Part shown: positions 16,532 to 23,398 of the stretch, piece after piece
Layout: each line of letters opens with the position of its first letter
Numbering within the stretch: the stretch's first letter is position 1
NCBI GenBank assembly: GCA_937923575.1
Contig: CALDUL010000087.1
Location: forward strand, 1 to 39,885
Length of the DNA: 39,885 nt
Direction of reading: 5' to 3'
Origin: an uncultured Algimonas sp.
GTDB lineage: Bacteria > Pseudomonadota > Alphaproteobacteria > Caulobacterales > Maricaulaceae
Notes under the pieces: model-generated
What the model saw: the letters and a program-made list of their open reading frames with translations, nothing else
Database searches by the model: none
What the model was told of the DNA's origin: nothing
Translations under genes and position numbers: made by a program

Positions 16532-17107
16532 ATGCAACATTCTGCCGACAATTCCGCGCCAGAACGCAGTCGCGCCCAGTCGCTTGGGCGCGCGGTTCTA
16601 CCGATTGCGCTTCTCGGCGCGCTCGGCCTGTTTCTCGCCTTCGGCCTGACCCGCGATCCGGCGGTGTTGAAGTCGGAATTGATCGACCGACCGGTGCCGG
16701 AGTTCGCGCTGCAGACGCTGGACGGCGCGTCCGTCACCCAAGCCGAGTTGCAGGGGCAGGTGGTTCTGCTCAATGTCTTCGGCTCTTGGTGCGTGGCCTG
16801 TCTGGTCGAGCACCCGCTACTCATGGAGATCGCGGCTGAGCCCGATTTTCTGCTGGCCGGCGTGAACTGGCGCGACCGGCCGGATGCGGCCGAAAACTGG
16901 CTCGCGCGCCACGGCAATCCCTATGGTTTGATCATCGCCGACCCGCGTTCGCGCCTTGCCATCGATCTGGGTGTGGCCGGTGCGCCGGAGACCTACATCA
17001 TCGATCGCGACGGGCGCATCCGCTACAAGCACGTCGGCCCGATAAGCACGGATGACTGGCGCGAGACGCTGCGGCCCATCATCAACCAGCTTGCATCTAC
17101 CCCCTAG
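16532..17107 (+). CDS. CcmG/DsbE-like membrane-anchored thiol:disulfide interchange protein
   Basis: A 191-residue periplasmic thioredoxin-like protein held by one N-terminal transmembrane helix (about 21-39). The active site is 'FGSWCVACLVEHPLL' (C87, C90), and the cis-proline loop 'GVAGAPETYIID' (P152) is a strong CcmG signature. CcmG reduces the CxxCH thiols of apocytochrome c for heme ligation. 'VPEFALQTLDG' and 'GQVVLLNVF' are the usual start of the domain. No other cytochrome c maturation gene is present in the window, so this copy stands alone or lies at the edge of a broken ccm operon. A related reductase role (ResA/TlpA) is possible. The ATG lies in a GC-rich leader without an obvious ribosome site. 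Confidence 0.85.
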   Translation: MQHSADNSAPERSRAQSLGRAVLPIALLGALGLFLAFGLTRDPAVLKSELIDRPVPEFALQTLDGASVTQAELQGQVVLLNVFGSWCVACLVEHPLLMEIAAEPDFLLAGVNWRDRPDAAENWLARHGNPYGLIIADPRSRLAIDLGVAGAPETYIIDRDGRIRYKHVGPISTDDWRETLRPIINQLASTP

Positions 17108-17143
17108 CCGGGGCTCGGATGCCACGCTAAGGCGCGCTCACCG

Positions 17144-17217
<74 letters not shown>

Positions 17218-17294
17218 GGTCCTCTAAGACTTCCGAGATAACGCGCGTAAGACGCCAGCACGCCCCGGTCAGCGGCCGGGCGCTCCGATCTCGC

Positions 17295-19388
17295 CTAAAA
17301 ATCAGTCTCGCGCAGCAACACGCCCGCAACCCGTCGCCAGATGCGGCTCGCGGCGCTCTGGGGCTTGGCTGGGATCACGGCCACGCCGCGTTCGGTCGAG
17401 ACGATCCCGCCTGCGGTCGCAGTAAGGCGCGACACCGGGATATCCGGCACGAGGCGGCCTTGAGCATCTTCGGTGACGGCGATCGGTCCGCCGGAGACCA
17501 GCGTCAGCAGTTCTTCGTCGACGCGGCTCTGGGCGGTTGGTGACAGACGCGCGGCCGTGAATTCGCGAGGTTTCATCTCCAGCGTGTCGGAAATGAAACG
17601 CACGGTCGCGTCCGCCTCTATGCGGTCGCTGTCGCTATCTTGCGGTAGAGCGACGAGCTCGGCGCCATAGCCGTCAATCCGCAGCAGGGCAGTGGTTCGG
17701 TTCGCGCCCATACCCGGCGCGAGGGCCGGGGTAAGGTGACGCACGCGGCCCGCGCTCGTGGCCTTGAGCGTCAGCCGTTCCAGCCGCGCGTCGATGGCGG
17801 TGAGGGCCGCGCGGGCTTCGATCAGCTGCTCTTCGCGCAGGCTCGCCTCGCGGCGTTCCGTGCGGTTGGCAGCGGTCTTGCGCGTCTCGGCTTCGGCCAG
17901 TGCTACGCGCAAAACGGCCAGTTCGCGTTCGTGGGTGAGCGTGTCGGAGCGCAGGCGCAGCAGCGGCGTGCCGGCCTCCACCCAGTCGTTATCCGCGATC
18001 AGCACGGCTTCGACCACCCCTGGCTCCGGGCTGTAGACGGTCGTCTGTTGCGCCGGACGGATCAGGGCGGGCGCGATAATCTGCGAACGCCACGGGATGA
18101 ACAGCGTGCCGAGTAGGGCAGCGCCGAGCAGCAGACTCATGCGGCCGCGCGAATTGGACAGGATTTGCATATGAAGACTCCACCAGTGCTTGAGTTCCTT
18201 GAAGACAGGCCGGACGATGAACATGCCGATCTCGGCTACGAAGAGGACGATCCCGATGGCTTTCGGGAAGAGGTGATGGACCAGGATCGCGATCCCGACG
18301 AAGAGGAACAAGCGGTAGATCCAGGTCGAATAGGCATAGGCCAGCATCAGCCGCGGGCGGGCCACATCCGGGCGTCCCTCGTCCACGCCCAGCAGGGTGA
18401 GGCGCATGCGCCAGCGGCCGTAATCAAAGCCGTTCTGCTGCAGATTGGTCAGGCCCAGCAGGTCCGTCAGCAGGTAGTAGCCGTCAAAGCGCATGCAGGG
18501 GTTCAGATTGACGAGCAGGCTCATCGCCCAGCTTGTCGTTGCGGCGAAGAAAGCGGCGGAGCGCATAGGGCCATCCGGCAGCAAGCTCCAGGCGAAGACA
18601 GCGAGGCAGGCAATGGTCAGCTCGACGATCATTCCGGCTGCATCGATGACGGCGCGCTTGCGCTGATCCGGGATGCGGTAGGCGTCCGTTGTGTCGGTGT
18701 AGAGGATCGGGAACATGACCAGAAACGCCACGCCAATGACGGGCACATGCGCGCCGTAATGGCGCGCGGCGACCGCGTGTCCCAGCTCGTGCAGGGCCTT
18801 GATGACGATCAGCGCCAGCCCGTAGAAAATCAGGCCAGACGGCGTGAAAAAATAAAGGAATGTGGAGACGAAGCTTTCCCACTGGCGCAGCGCCAGCAGC
18901 AGTCCGACTGCTCCGAGAGCGCCGATGGCGACTGCGGTCCTGCGGCGCAGCCAAGGCTGCACCCAGGGCATCAATCGGTCGAGAAACCGCTGCGGCCGGA
19001 AGAGCGGAATACGGAAGTAGAGATAGCGGTGGAGCAGCTCCTCATGGAGCGGGCGGCGATGGGCCGCCTCGATCCGGGCGAGCGCCTCGGGGTCCCCGCC
19101 GGGCGGCGCGGCGAGCAGGCGATTGCGCGCAAGAAAGCCCGTCAGCGTCTGCAGGCTCTCTTCGGTGAAGCCGGGTAGCCGTGCGAGCATGACGGAGACG
19201 GGCAAGGGCCGCCAGACGGCGAGCGCGCGCATGACGTGCTCGGAAACGCGGTGAAACTGCCCGCGCACGGGGTCATGAATCAGAAATCGACGGGAGCCGT
19301 CAGCAGAAGGCGATGTCGGGAGGATCGAGAGGTCCTGTCGCAGCGGCGGTAGTACCTCCGCGCCCGCCCCCAGCGCCTCGGCAGGCAC
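17295..19388 (-). CDS. PqqD-like / M50 site-2 zinc protease / HlyD fusion protein
   Basis: A 697-residue inner-membrane protein joining three modules. Residues ~32-95 look like a PqqD-type winged helix ('[19 protein letters not shown]'). Residues ~150-433 are polytopic, with the M50 protease signature '[13 protein letters not shown]' (H200, E201, H204) and the third zinc ligand in '[12 protein letters not shown]' (D302), so the metal site is complete. Residues ~445-605 form a HlyD-type adaptor: a lipoyl half at '[26 protein letters not shown]', split here into '[10 protein letters not shown]' and '[10 protein letters not shown]', a coiled coil (about 482-540) and the return half '[10 protein letters not shown]'. 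The GTG start is one base after the upstream HlyD gene's stop. It is last in the operon. I infer that it anchors and perhaps drives or processes export of the giant protein. Confidence 0.85.
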   Translation of the reverse strand: MPAEALGAGAEVLPPLRQDLSILPTSPSADGSRRFLIHDPVRGQFHRVSEHVMRALAVWRPLPVSVMLARLPGFTEESLQTLTGFLARNRLLAAPPGGDPEALARIEAAHRRPLHEELLHRYLYFRIPLFRPQRFLDRLMPWVQPWLRRRTAVAIGALGAVGLLLALRQWESFVSTFLYFFTPSGLIFYGLALIVIKALHELGHAVAARHYGAHVPVIGVAFLVMFPILYTDTTDAYRIPDQRKRAVIDAAGMIVELTIACLAVFAWSLLPDGPMRSAAFFAATTSWAMSLLVNLNPCMRFDGYYLLTDLLGLTNLQQNGFDYGRWRMRLTLLGVDEGRPDVARPRLMLAYAYSTWIYRLFLFVGIAILVHHLFPKAIGIVLFVAEIGMFIVRPVFKELKHWWSLHMQILSNSRGRMSLLLGAALLGTLFIPWRSQIIAPALIRPAQQTTVYSPEPGVVEAVLIADNDWVEAGTPLLRLRSDTLTHERELAVLRVALAEAETRKTAANRTERREASLREEQLIEARAALTAIDARLERLTLKATSAGRVRHLTPALAPGMGANRTTALLRIDGYGAELVALPQDSDSDRIEADATVRFISDTLEMKPREFTAARLSPTAQSRVDEELLTLVSGGPIAVTEDAQGRLVPDIPVSRLTATAGGIVSTERGVAVIPAKPQSAASRIWRRVAGVLLRETDF

Positions 19389-19389
19389 T

Positions 19390-20751
19390 TCAGAGCCCGG
19401 TCCACTGGCGCGCGAGCGTCAGCGGACGGCGGATGATGAAATAGCCGAGCGGTGCTGTGTCGCCGTAAACCTTCGCCACGCCGCGCGCGCCGATCCGGGG
19501 GAGATCGTCATCGTTTTCGAGCGCCGCATCGGCCTCATAGGCGACCTTGCCGTCGGGTTGCGGGACAGGTTCCAGATCCGCGCGGGTCAGTGTGGCTTCG
19601 ATCGGCGTGATCGGGTCGCTATCGAGGAAAAACCGCACCCGCGCACCGTCACGCAGCGCCTCGCCGTGAGCGAGGGGGGCATGCACGCGCAGCAACACGC
19701 GGGTGGGTTCCGCGACCCGAAGGATCGCTTCACCCGTGGCGACGGGCCGCCCCTCCCAATCAGAGACGGAAGAGAACAGGACCACGCCGTCGCGGGGTGC
19801 ACGGATTTCGGATTTGGACAGTCGGTCTCGCGCAAAGTCACGCCGCGCACGGGCAAGATCGGACTCGGCCTGCGCCACGGCCAGCTCGCGCTTGCTCGGC
19901 TCGTTGATGAACGATGTCAGCGAGGTCTGGCGCAGCCGTGCCTCAGATACGGATAGCGCTTCTTCAGCCAGCGACAGCTCATTGCGCAGATCGGTCGCGT
20001 CGAGTCGGGCGAGAACCTCGCCCTCGCTTACGCGTGCGCCGGGCTCGACGAGAATATCATCAATGACGCCGTCGATGGACGATGACAGGCTCGCCGGTGC
20101 GGAAGGAACCACTTCGGCGGGAACGAGTGCGGTTAGCGGAACCGGAATGCAGGCCGCGGCCCCCAGCGCGGCGACAACAGCCCAGAAACCGATACGCTTG
20201 CGGCCCGACAGGCGCGCGCGTTTGCGGCCTTTCAGAGCGGCGTCGACAACCCCAGTCATGGCGGCCAATCGGCCGAGCAGAGCTGTCTCTGTTTCGGTGA
20301 AGGGAATGTCTCGCGTGAATAGCAATCCACCTCGGTCAGCGCGCGGCGCAAAAGGCGCGTAATAGGCGCAGCCATAAGGGTAGGTGAATGCATCCGTCGC
20401 GCGGCGCGCTTCCAGCGTGGCCGTATGCGGCGCGTCCAGATGGTGTTGTGTGGCCCAGCCCGCCAGATGCGCTTCGAGCCATTGAGCAAAGGGCGTGTTG
20501 CGGTCGAAACTCTCCTGCGCGCTGATGCCGAGCAGGCGCGGTTTGCCCCGGCGGTCGACCCAGAGGGCATGGCCGACGGGCACGACTGACCCCGCGCGGT
20601 TCAGCGCGCTATGCAGCAGCGAAATGCGGTCCGTCTTCCGCATGAGCTCGCCCTGGACAGCGGTGAGACGTTCCAGCGGAGAAGGCGGATGCGGCGCGGG
20701 CGCATCCTGGGCGAGAGCCAGCTTGGGCTTGGGCTTGGGCTTGGGGGTCAC
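19390..20751 (-). CDS. HlyD-family membrane-fusion protein with a cytosolic GAF-like domain
   Basis: A 453-residue single-pass protein. An N-terminal lysine-proline run is followed by a cytosolic domain (about 25-172) whose predicted helix-strand order and 'LWVDRRGKPRLLGIS', 'YYAPFAPRADRGGLLF' segments suggest a GAF-like sensor fold; this is tentative. A transmembrane helix lies at about 186-208. The periplasmic part has a lipoyl half ('SIDGVIDDILVEPGARVSEG'), a coiled coil (about 252-312) and the return strand 'SEIRAPRDGVVLF', then a beta-barrel region. This is the standard adaptor layout linking an inner-membrane exporter to TolC. Translation starts at a GTG overlapping the stop of the smaller adaptor (GTGA) and is followed by the M50 fusion after one base, so the three are one operon. 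Confidence 0.85.
   Translation of the reverse strand: MTPKPKPKPKLALAQDAPAPHPPSPLERLTAVQGELMRKTDRISLLHSALNRAGSVVPVGHALWVDRRGKPRLLGISAQESFDRNTPFAQWLEAHLAGWATQHHLDAPHTATLEARRATDAFTYPYGCAYYAPFAPRADRGGLLFTRDIPFTETETALLGRLAAMTGVVDAALKGRKRARLSGRKRIGFWAVVAALGAAACIPVPLTALVPAEVVPSAPASLSSSIDGVIDDILVEPGARVSEGEVLARLDATDLRNELSLAEEALSVSEARLRQTSLTSFINEPSKRELAVAQAESDLARARRDFARDRLSKSEIRAPRDGVVLFSSVSDWEGRPVATGEAILRVAEPTRVLLRVHAPLAHGEALRDGARVRFFLDSDPITPIEATLTRADLEPVPQPDGKVAYEADAALENDDDLPRIGARGVAKVYGDTAPLGYFIIRRPLTLARQWTGL
20722..20745 (-). repeat. hexanucleotide tandem repeat encoding a Lys-Pro run
   Basis: Four copies of CTTGGG (plus strand) encode alternating proline and lysine at residues 3-10 of the GAF-HlyD protein, immediately after its GTG start. 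Slippage here would change copy number without a frameshift and would alter the cytosolic N-terminus. Confidence 0.85.
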
Positions 20752-21485
20752 TGCTCTGCAAATTCCGCGCGACCGCTCATGCCGGGTTTCAGCTTGGACT
20801 TGCCAACGGCAACGCCCATGATCTCCCGCGTCTGGCTGACGGGATCTATTTCGGGGGCGAGGCGCACGACCTTGGCCTTGACCGGCGCATCGACGCCGTC
20901 CGGACGGAAGGTGAAGGTAGACCCATATTTCAGCCGCGCGCCAAGCTGTGCTGGAACGATGACGGAAATTTCGTGATCGCCCGCGCGGATCAGCGTGTAG
21001 ATCGGCTCTCCGACCTGCGGGGTCTCATATGCGGACACATGGCGCTCTGCGATATGGGCGGAAAACGGCGCGCTGATCGAGCAATCCTTCAGCGTGACGT
21101 CCAGCGCATTGGCCTCAGCTTTTGCCATGTCGCGCTCCGACTTGGCGACAGCCACATCGAGCGCGCCGGTCGCGCCAAAGCTCTCCAGCTCCTTCTCGGA
21201 CTGATAGCGTAGGCTCAGCGTCTCGACCGCGAGACGTCGCGCGGCCAGATCGGCGCGCAGGCGGGCGCAGTCGAAGCGCGCGATTTCTGTGCCACGCTTA
21301 ACGTAACGGCCTGCCTTGAACGGCGCAGACTCCAGCCGGGCGGAGAGGCCGGCTGCGATCTCGACGCTCTCTCCCGCACGCACGATGGCCCGCGCGGATG
21401 TGGCCGCGGGCTCGGCATAATCATTGGCGAGAGCAGGGGCCACGGACGTCGCGGCGATTAGGAACGAGAGTGTAGCGGAGCGCAT
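20748..21485 (-). CDS. small exported periplasmic adaptor (HlyD/RND-type membrane-fusion subunit)
   Basis: A 245-residue secreted protein. The signal peptide ends at 'APALA|NDY', about residue 20. The rest is a compact adaptor: first lipoyl half ('FKAGRYVKRGTEIARFDC'), a coiled coil (about 75-120, A/E/K/R-rich), the return half 'CSISAPFSAHIAERHVSAYE', and a barrel ending 'LKPGMSGRAEF', which is typical of RND-type adaptors. I start it at the ATG at 21485, which has AAAGGT about seven bases upstream; upstream codons lie in the intergenic region. It is first in the minus-strand operon and diverges from the TolC gene. It probably forms part of the periplasmic channel with the two HlyD-containing partners and TolC. 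Confidence 0.85.
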   Translation of the reverse strand: MRSATLSFLIAATSVAPALANDYAEPAATSARAIVRAGESVEIAAGLSARLESAPFKAGRYVKRGTEIARFDCARLRADLAARRLAVETLSLRYQSEKELESFGATGALDVAVAKSERDMAKAEANALDVTLKDCSISAPFSAHIAERHVSAYETPQVGEPIYTLIRAGDHEISVIVPAQLGARLKYGSTFTFRPDGVDAPVKAKVVRLAPEIDPVSQTREIMGVAVGKSKLKPGMSGRAEFAEQ

Positions 21486-21563
21486 GGCGTGACCTTTGTG
21501 ATACACGCAGTGATTGCATTTGAAATGTTGAAAAGGCGTTAAGCCCGCACCCCAGAGTTGCAT

Positions 21564-21657
21564 CCGCTTGGGCGACTGCACACGATTACAGGCCTATTAT
21601 CTGAATCCTCGGCACAATAATTGGTACGCTGACGCCGACTGCACACAACCCAAGCGG
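21564..21657. promoter_or_regulatory. repeat cluster in the divergent adaptor/tolC intergenic region
   Basis: The 242-base divergent region contains an 11-base direct repeat CGACTGCACAC at 21573-21583 and 21636-21646. It lies just inside a 9-base inverted pair, CCGCTTGGG at 21564-21572 and CCCAAGCGG at 21649-21657. The region is visibly richer in A/T than its flanks. The symmetric layout between two promoters suggests operators for one regulator controlling both arms of the secretion locus, or a long hairpin. No confident -35/-10 pair was found. Confidence 0.45.
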
Positions 21658-21727
21658 GAAAATTAACCCGGCCTTCACTCGCGCTGAGCAATACACAACC
21701 AAAGATAGCAATGCGTCGGAGTTTCCC

Positions 21728-23224
21728 ATGAAAGCCCTTTTGATCACGACTGCGCTGGGCGCGTCATTCCTTACCGCCTGTGCCAATAGTCCGACCGCGG
21801 CGACCGCGCTGGACGTCGCCGAGATGAGCGCGACAGCACAGACCATGCGCGCCACGATCGATGCGGGCACGGTGCCCGTGACACAGTCGATCGATCTGTA
21901 CGAAGCCATGGCACGCGCCCTGTCCAACAATCTGGATCACCGCGTCGCGATGATGGAGCTGGACTTGGCGCGTCGCGACTTTGATCTGTCGCGCTACGAC
22001 ATGCTGCCACGCGTCGTGGCCAGTGGCGGCTATTACTCCCGCTCCAACCAGCCGGGGGCGTCGTCGCGTTCGCTGCTATCGGGCCGCCAAAGCCTGGAGC
22101 CGTCGACCTCGACAGAACGCGATGTCTGGACCGCCGATCTTGCCGCGACTTGGAATATCCTCGATTTCGGCCTGGCCAGCATCCGCTCCGAACAACTGGG
22201 CAATGAAGCGCTGATCATCGAGGAGCGCCGCCGCAAGGCCATCATCCAGATTATGGAAGACGTCCACGCCGCCTATTACCGCGCCCTGTCGGCCGAACGG
22301 CTGACGGCGCAGTTGCGCTCGCTCGAAGGCGACGTCCGCAGCGCGTTTGATGCCAGCCGCGCGCAATATCAGTCACGCAGCACGGCACCCATGCCGGCGC
22401 TGTCCTATCAGCGGGAGTTGACCGACATTCGATCTGAGGCCCAACGCCTGTCACGCGAATTGAAGGCCGCCCGCATGGAGCTCGCCTCGCTGATGGGCCT
22501 GTCGCCGGATCAGCAATTCTCCCTAAGTCGGGCAGATGTGCTGCCGCGTCCCGGAGGCCTCGCCATGGATTATAGCGCGATGATCGACACGGCGCTCGCC
22601 AACCGCCCGGAAGTCCGCGAGACCGTCTACGCCCAGCGGATCGGAGACGCCGAGATCAAAAAGGCCGTTCTCGAAGCGCTGCCTGGGATCGAGGCCTTTG
22701 CCGGGCTCAACACCAGCTCCAACGACTTTTTGTTCAACCAAGATTGGGCCGACTACGGAGTCCGCGCCTCGTGGAACCTGATGAACGTCTTCACCACCGG
22801 CAAACGCAAGAAAAAGGCAAAGGCCCGCGCCGAGCTGGAACGACAAAAGGGTCTCGCTGCCGCCATGGCCGTGATGACCCAGGTCGGGGTCGCGCGCATG
22901 CAGTATGAGAGCCTGATGAGCGAATATGAGACCGCCAATAGCGCGGCCTCTGTTCAGGACGAAATTACCAGCCAGATCGAAGCGCAATTCACCGCCCGCC
23001 GCGCGTCCAACCAGACCCTGGTCCGAGAACGGATGAACGCCATCCTCGCCAATGCCCGGCGAGACCGCGTCCATGCCGAACTCGCTCGCGCATCCGCCCA
23101 TATCTACACGGCGCTGGGTTACGACCCCTACACGGCGGAGCTGACGGGATCTGAAGACATCGCGACGATGGCCAGCTCCCTGCGCACGCTCTGGACCGCG
23201 CGCGTCGCCGCGCCCGGAAGCTAG
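21728..23224 (+). CDS. TolC-family outer-membrane efflux/secretion lipoprotein
   Basis: A 498-residue outer-membrane factor. The signal peptide ends with lipobox 'LTACAN' (C18), so it is an acylated OMF. The repeated TolC pattern is clear: 'LYEAMARALSNNLDHRVAMM', then long coiled helices, 'LAATWNILDFGLAS', a second copy beginning 'MIDTALANRPEVRETVYAQR', and 'GVRASWNLMNVFTTGKRKK'. Such proteins trimerise into a tunnel through the periplasm and outer membrane. CGGAG precedes the ATG by about nine bases. It diverges from the three adaptor genes and precedes the giant surface-protein gene by 174 bases. It is most likely the outer-membrane exit of a system exporting that protein. Confidence 0.92.
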   Translation: MKALLITTALGASFLTACANSPTAATALDVAEMSATAQTMRATIDAGTVPVTQSIDLYEAMARALSNNLDHRVAMMELDLARRDFDLSRYDMLPRVVASGGYYSRSNQPGASSRSLLSGRQSLEPSTSTERDVWTADLAATWNILDFGLASIRSEQLGNEALIIEERRRKAIIQIMEDVHAAYYRALSAERLTAQLRSLEGDVRSAFDASRAQYQSRSTAPMPALSYQRELTDIRSEAQRLSRELKAARMELASLMGLSPDQQFSLSRADVLPRPGGLAMDYSAMIDTALANRPEVRETVYAQRIGDAEIKKAVLEALPGIEAFAGLNTSSNDFLFNQDWADYGVRASWNLMNVFTTGKRKKKAKARAELERQKGLAAAMAVMTQVGVARMQYESLMSEYETANSAASVQDEITSQIEAQFTARRASNQTLVRERMNAILANARRDRVHAELARASAHIYTALGYDPYTAELTGSEDIATMASSLRTLWTARVAAPGS

Positions 23225-23247
23225 CCGAGAACTGAATATCCGGCTCG

Positions 23248-23257
23248 CCACATGTGG
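23248..23257. promoter_or_regulatory. perfect 10-bp palindrome with weaker flanking symmetry
   Basis: CCACATGTGG is its own reverse complement and is flanked at similar distance by CCGG on both sides (23240-23243 and 23259-23262). It lies 24 bases after the tolC stop. It may be a protein-binding site for the giant gene's promoter or the base of a small hairpin. Confidence 0.35.
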
Positions 23258-23265
23258 GCCGGGTC

Positions 23266-23310
23266 GCCGGGCAGGTTCACACATCCCTCATCCCACCGAG
23301 CCTGCCCGGC
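23266..23310 (+). terminator. strong hairpin between tolC and the giant gene (terminator or attenuator)
   Basis: A perfect 10-base stem, GCCGGGCAGG at 23266-23275 and CCTGCCCGGC at 23301-23310, encloses a 25-base loop and is followed by ACTTT. The short T-run makes it a modest intrinsic terminator. It could reduce read-through from tolC into the giant gene, or act as an attenuator in the giant gene's leader. Confidence 0.5.
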
Positions 23311-23398
23311 ACTTTCCATTCACCGCCTTCAGTCCGCGCCGATCCCGGCGTGGCTGAAGAGCTGCCAAGACAGACGTTCGCACTGAAGAGATTTCGCC

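Noticed and set aside
16264-16839. A 191-codon plus-strand frame overlapping the start of the ccmG-like gene
   Set aside because: It runs in another frame through the gap and into the thioredoxin-like gene. The translation is Arg/Ala/Ser-rich low complexity and lacks a ribosome site.
17238-17283. A GC-rich imperfect inverted repeat after the tRNA, considered as a terminator or attachment site
   Set aside because: The stem has a bulge, no T-run follows on either strand, and no second copy of the tRNA 3' end was found.
18165-19178. A 337-codon plus-strand frame opposite the M50-HlyD gene
   Set aside because: It is a shadow of the real minus-strand gene, rich in D, E, R and G with no domain, as expected for antisense of GC-rich membrane-protein DNA.
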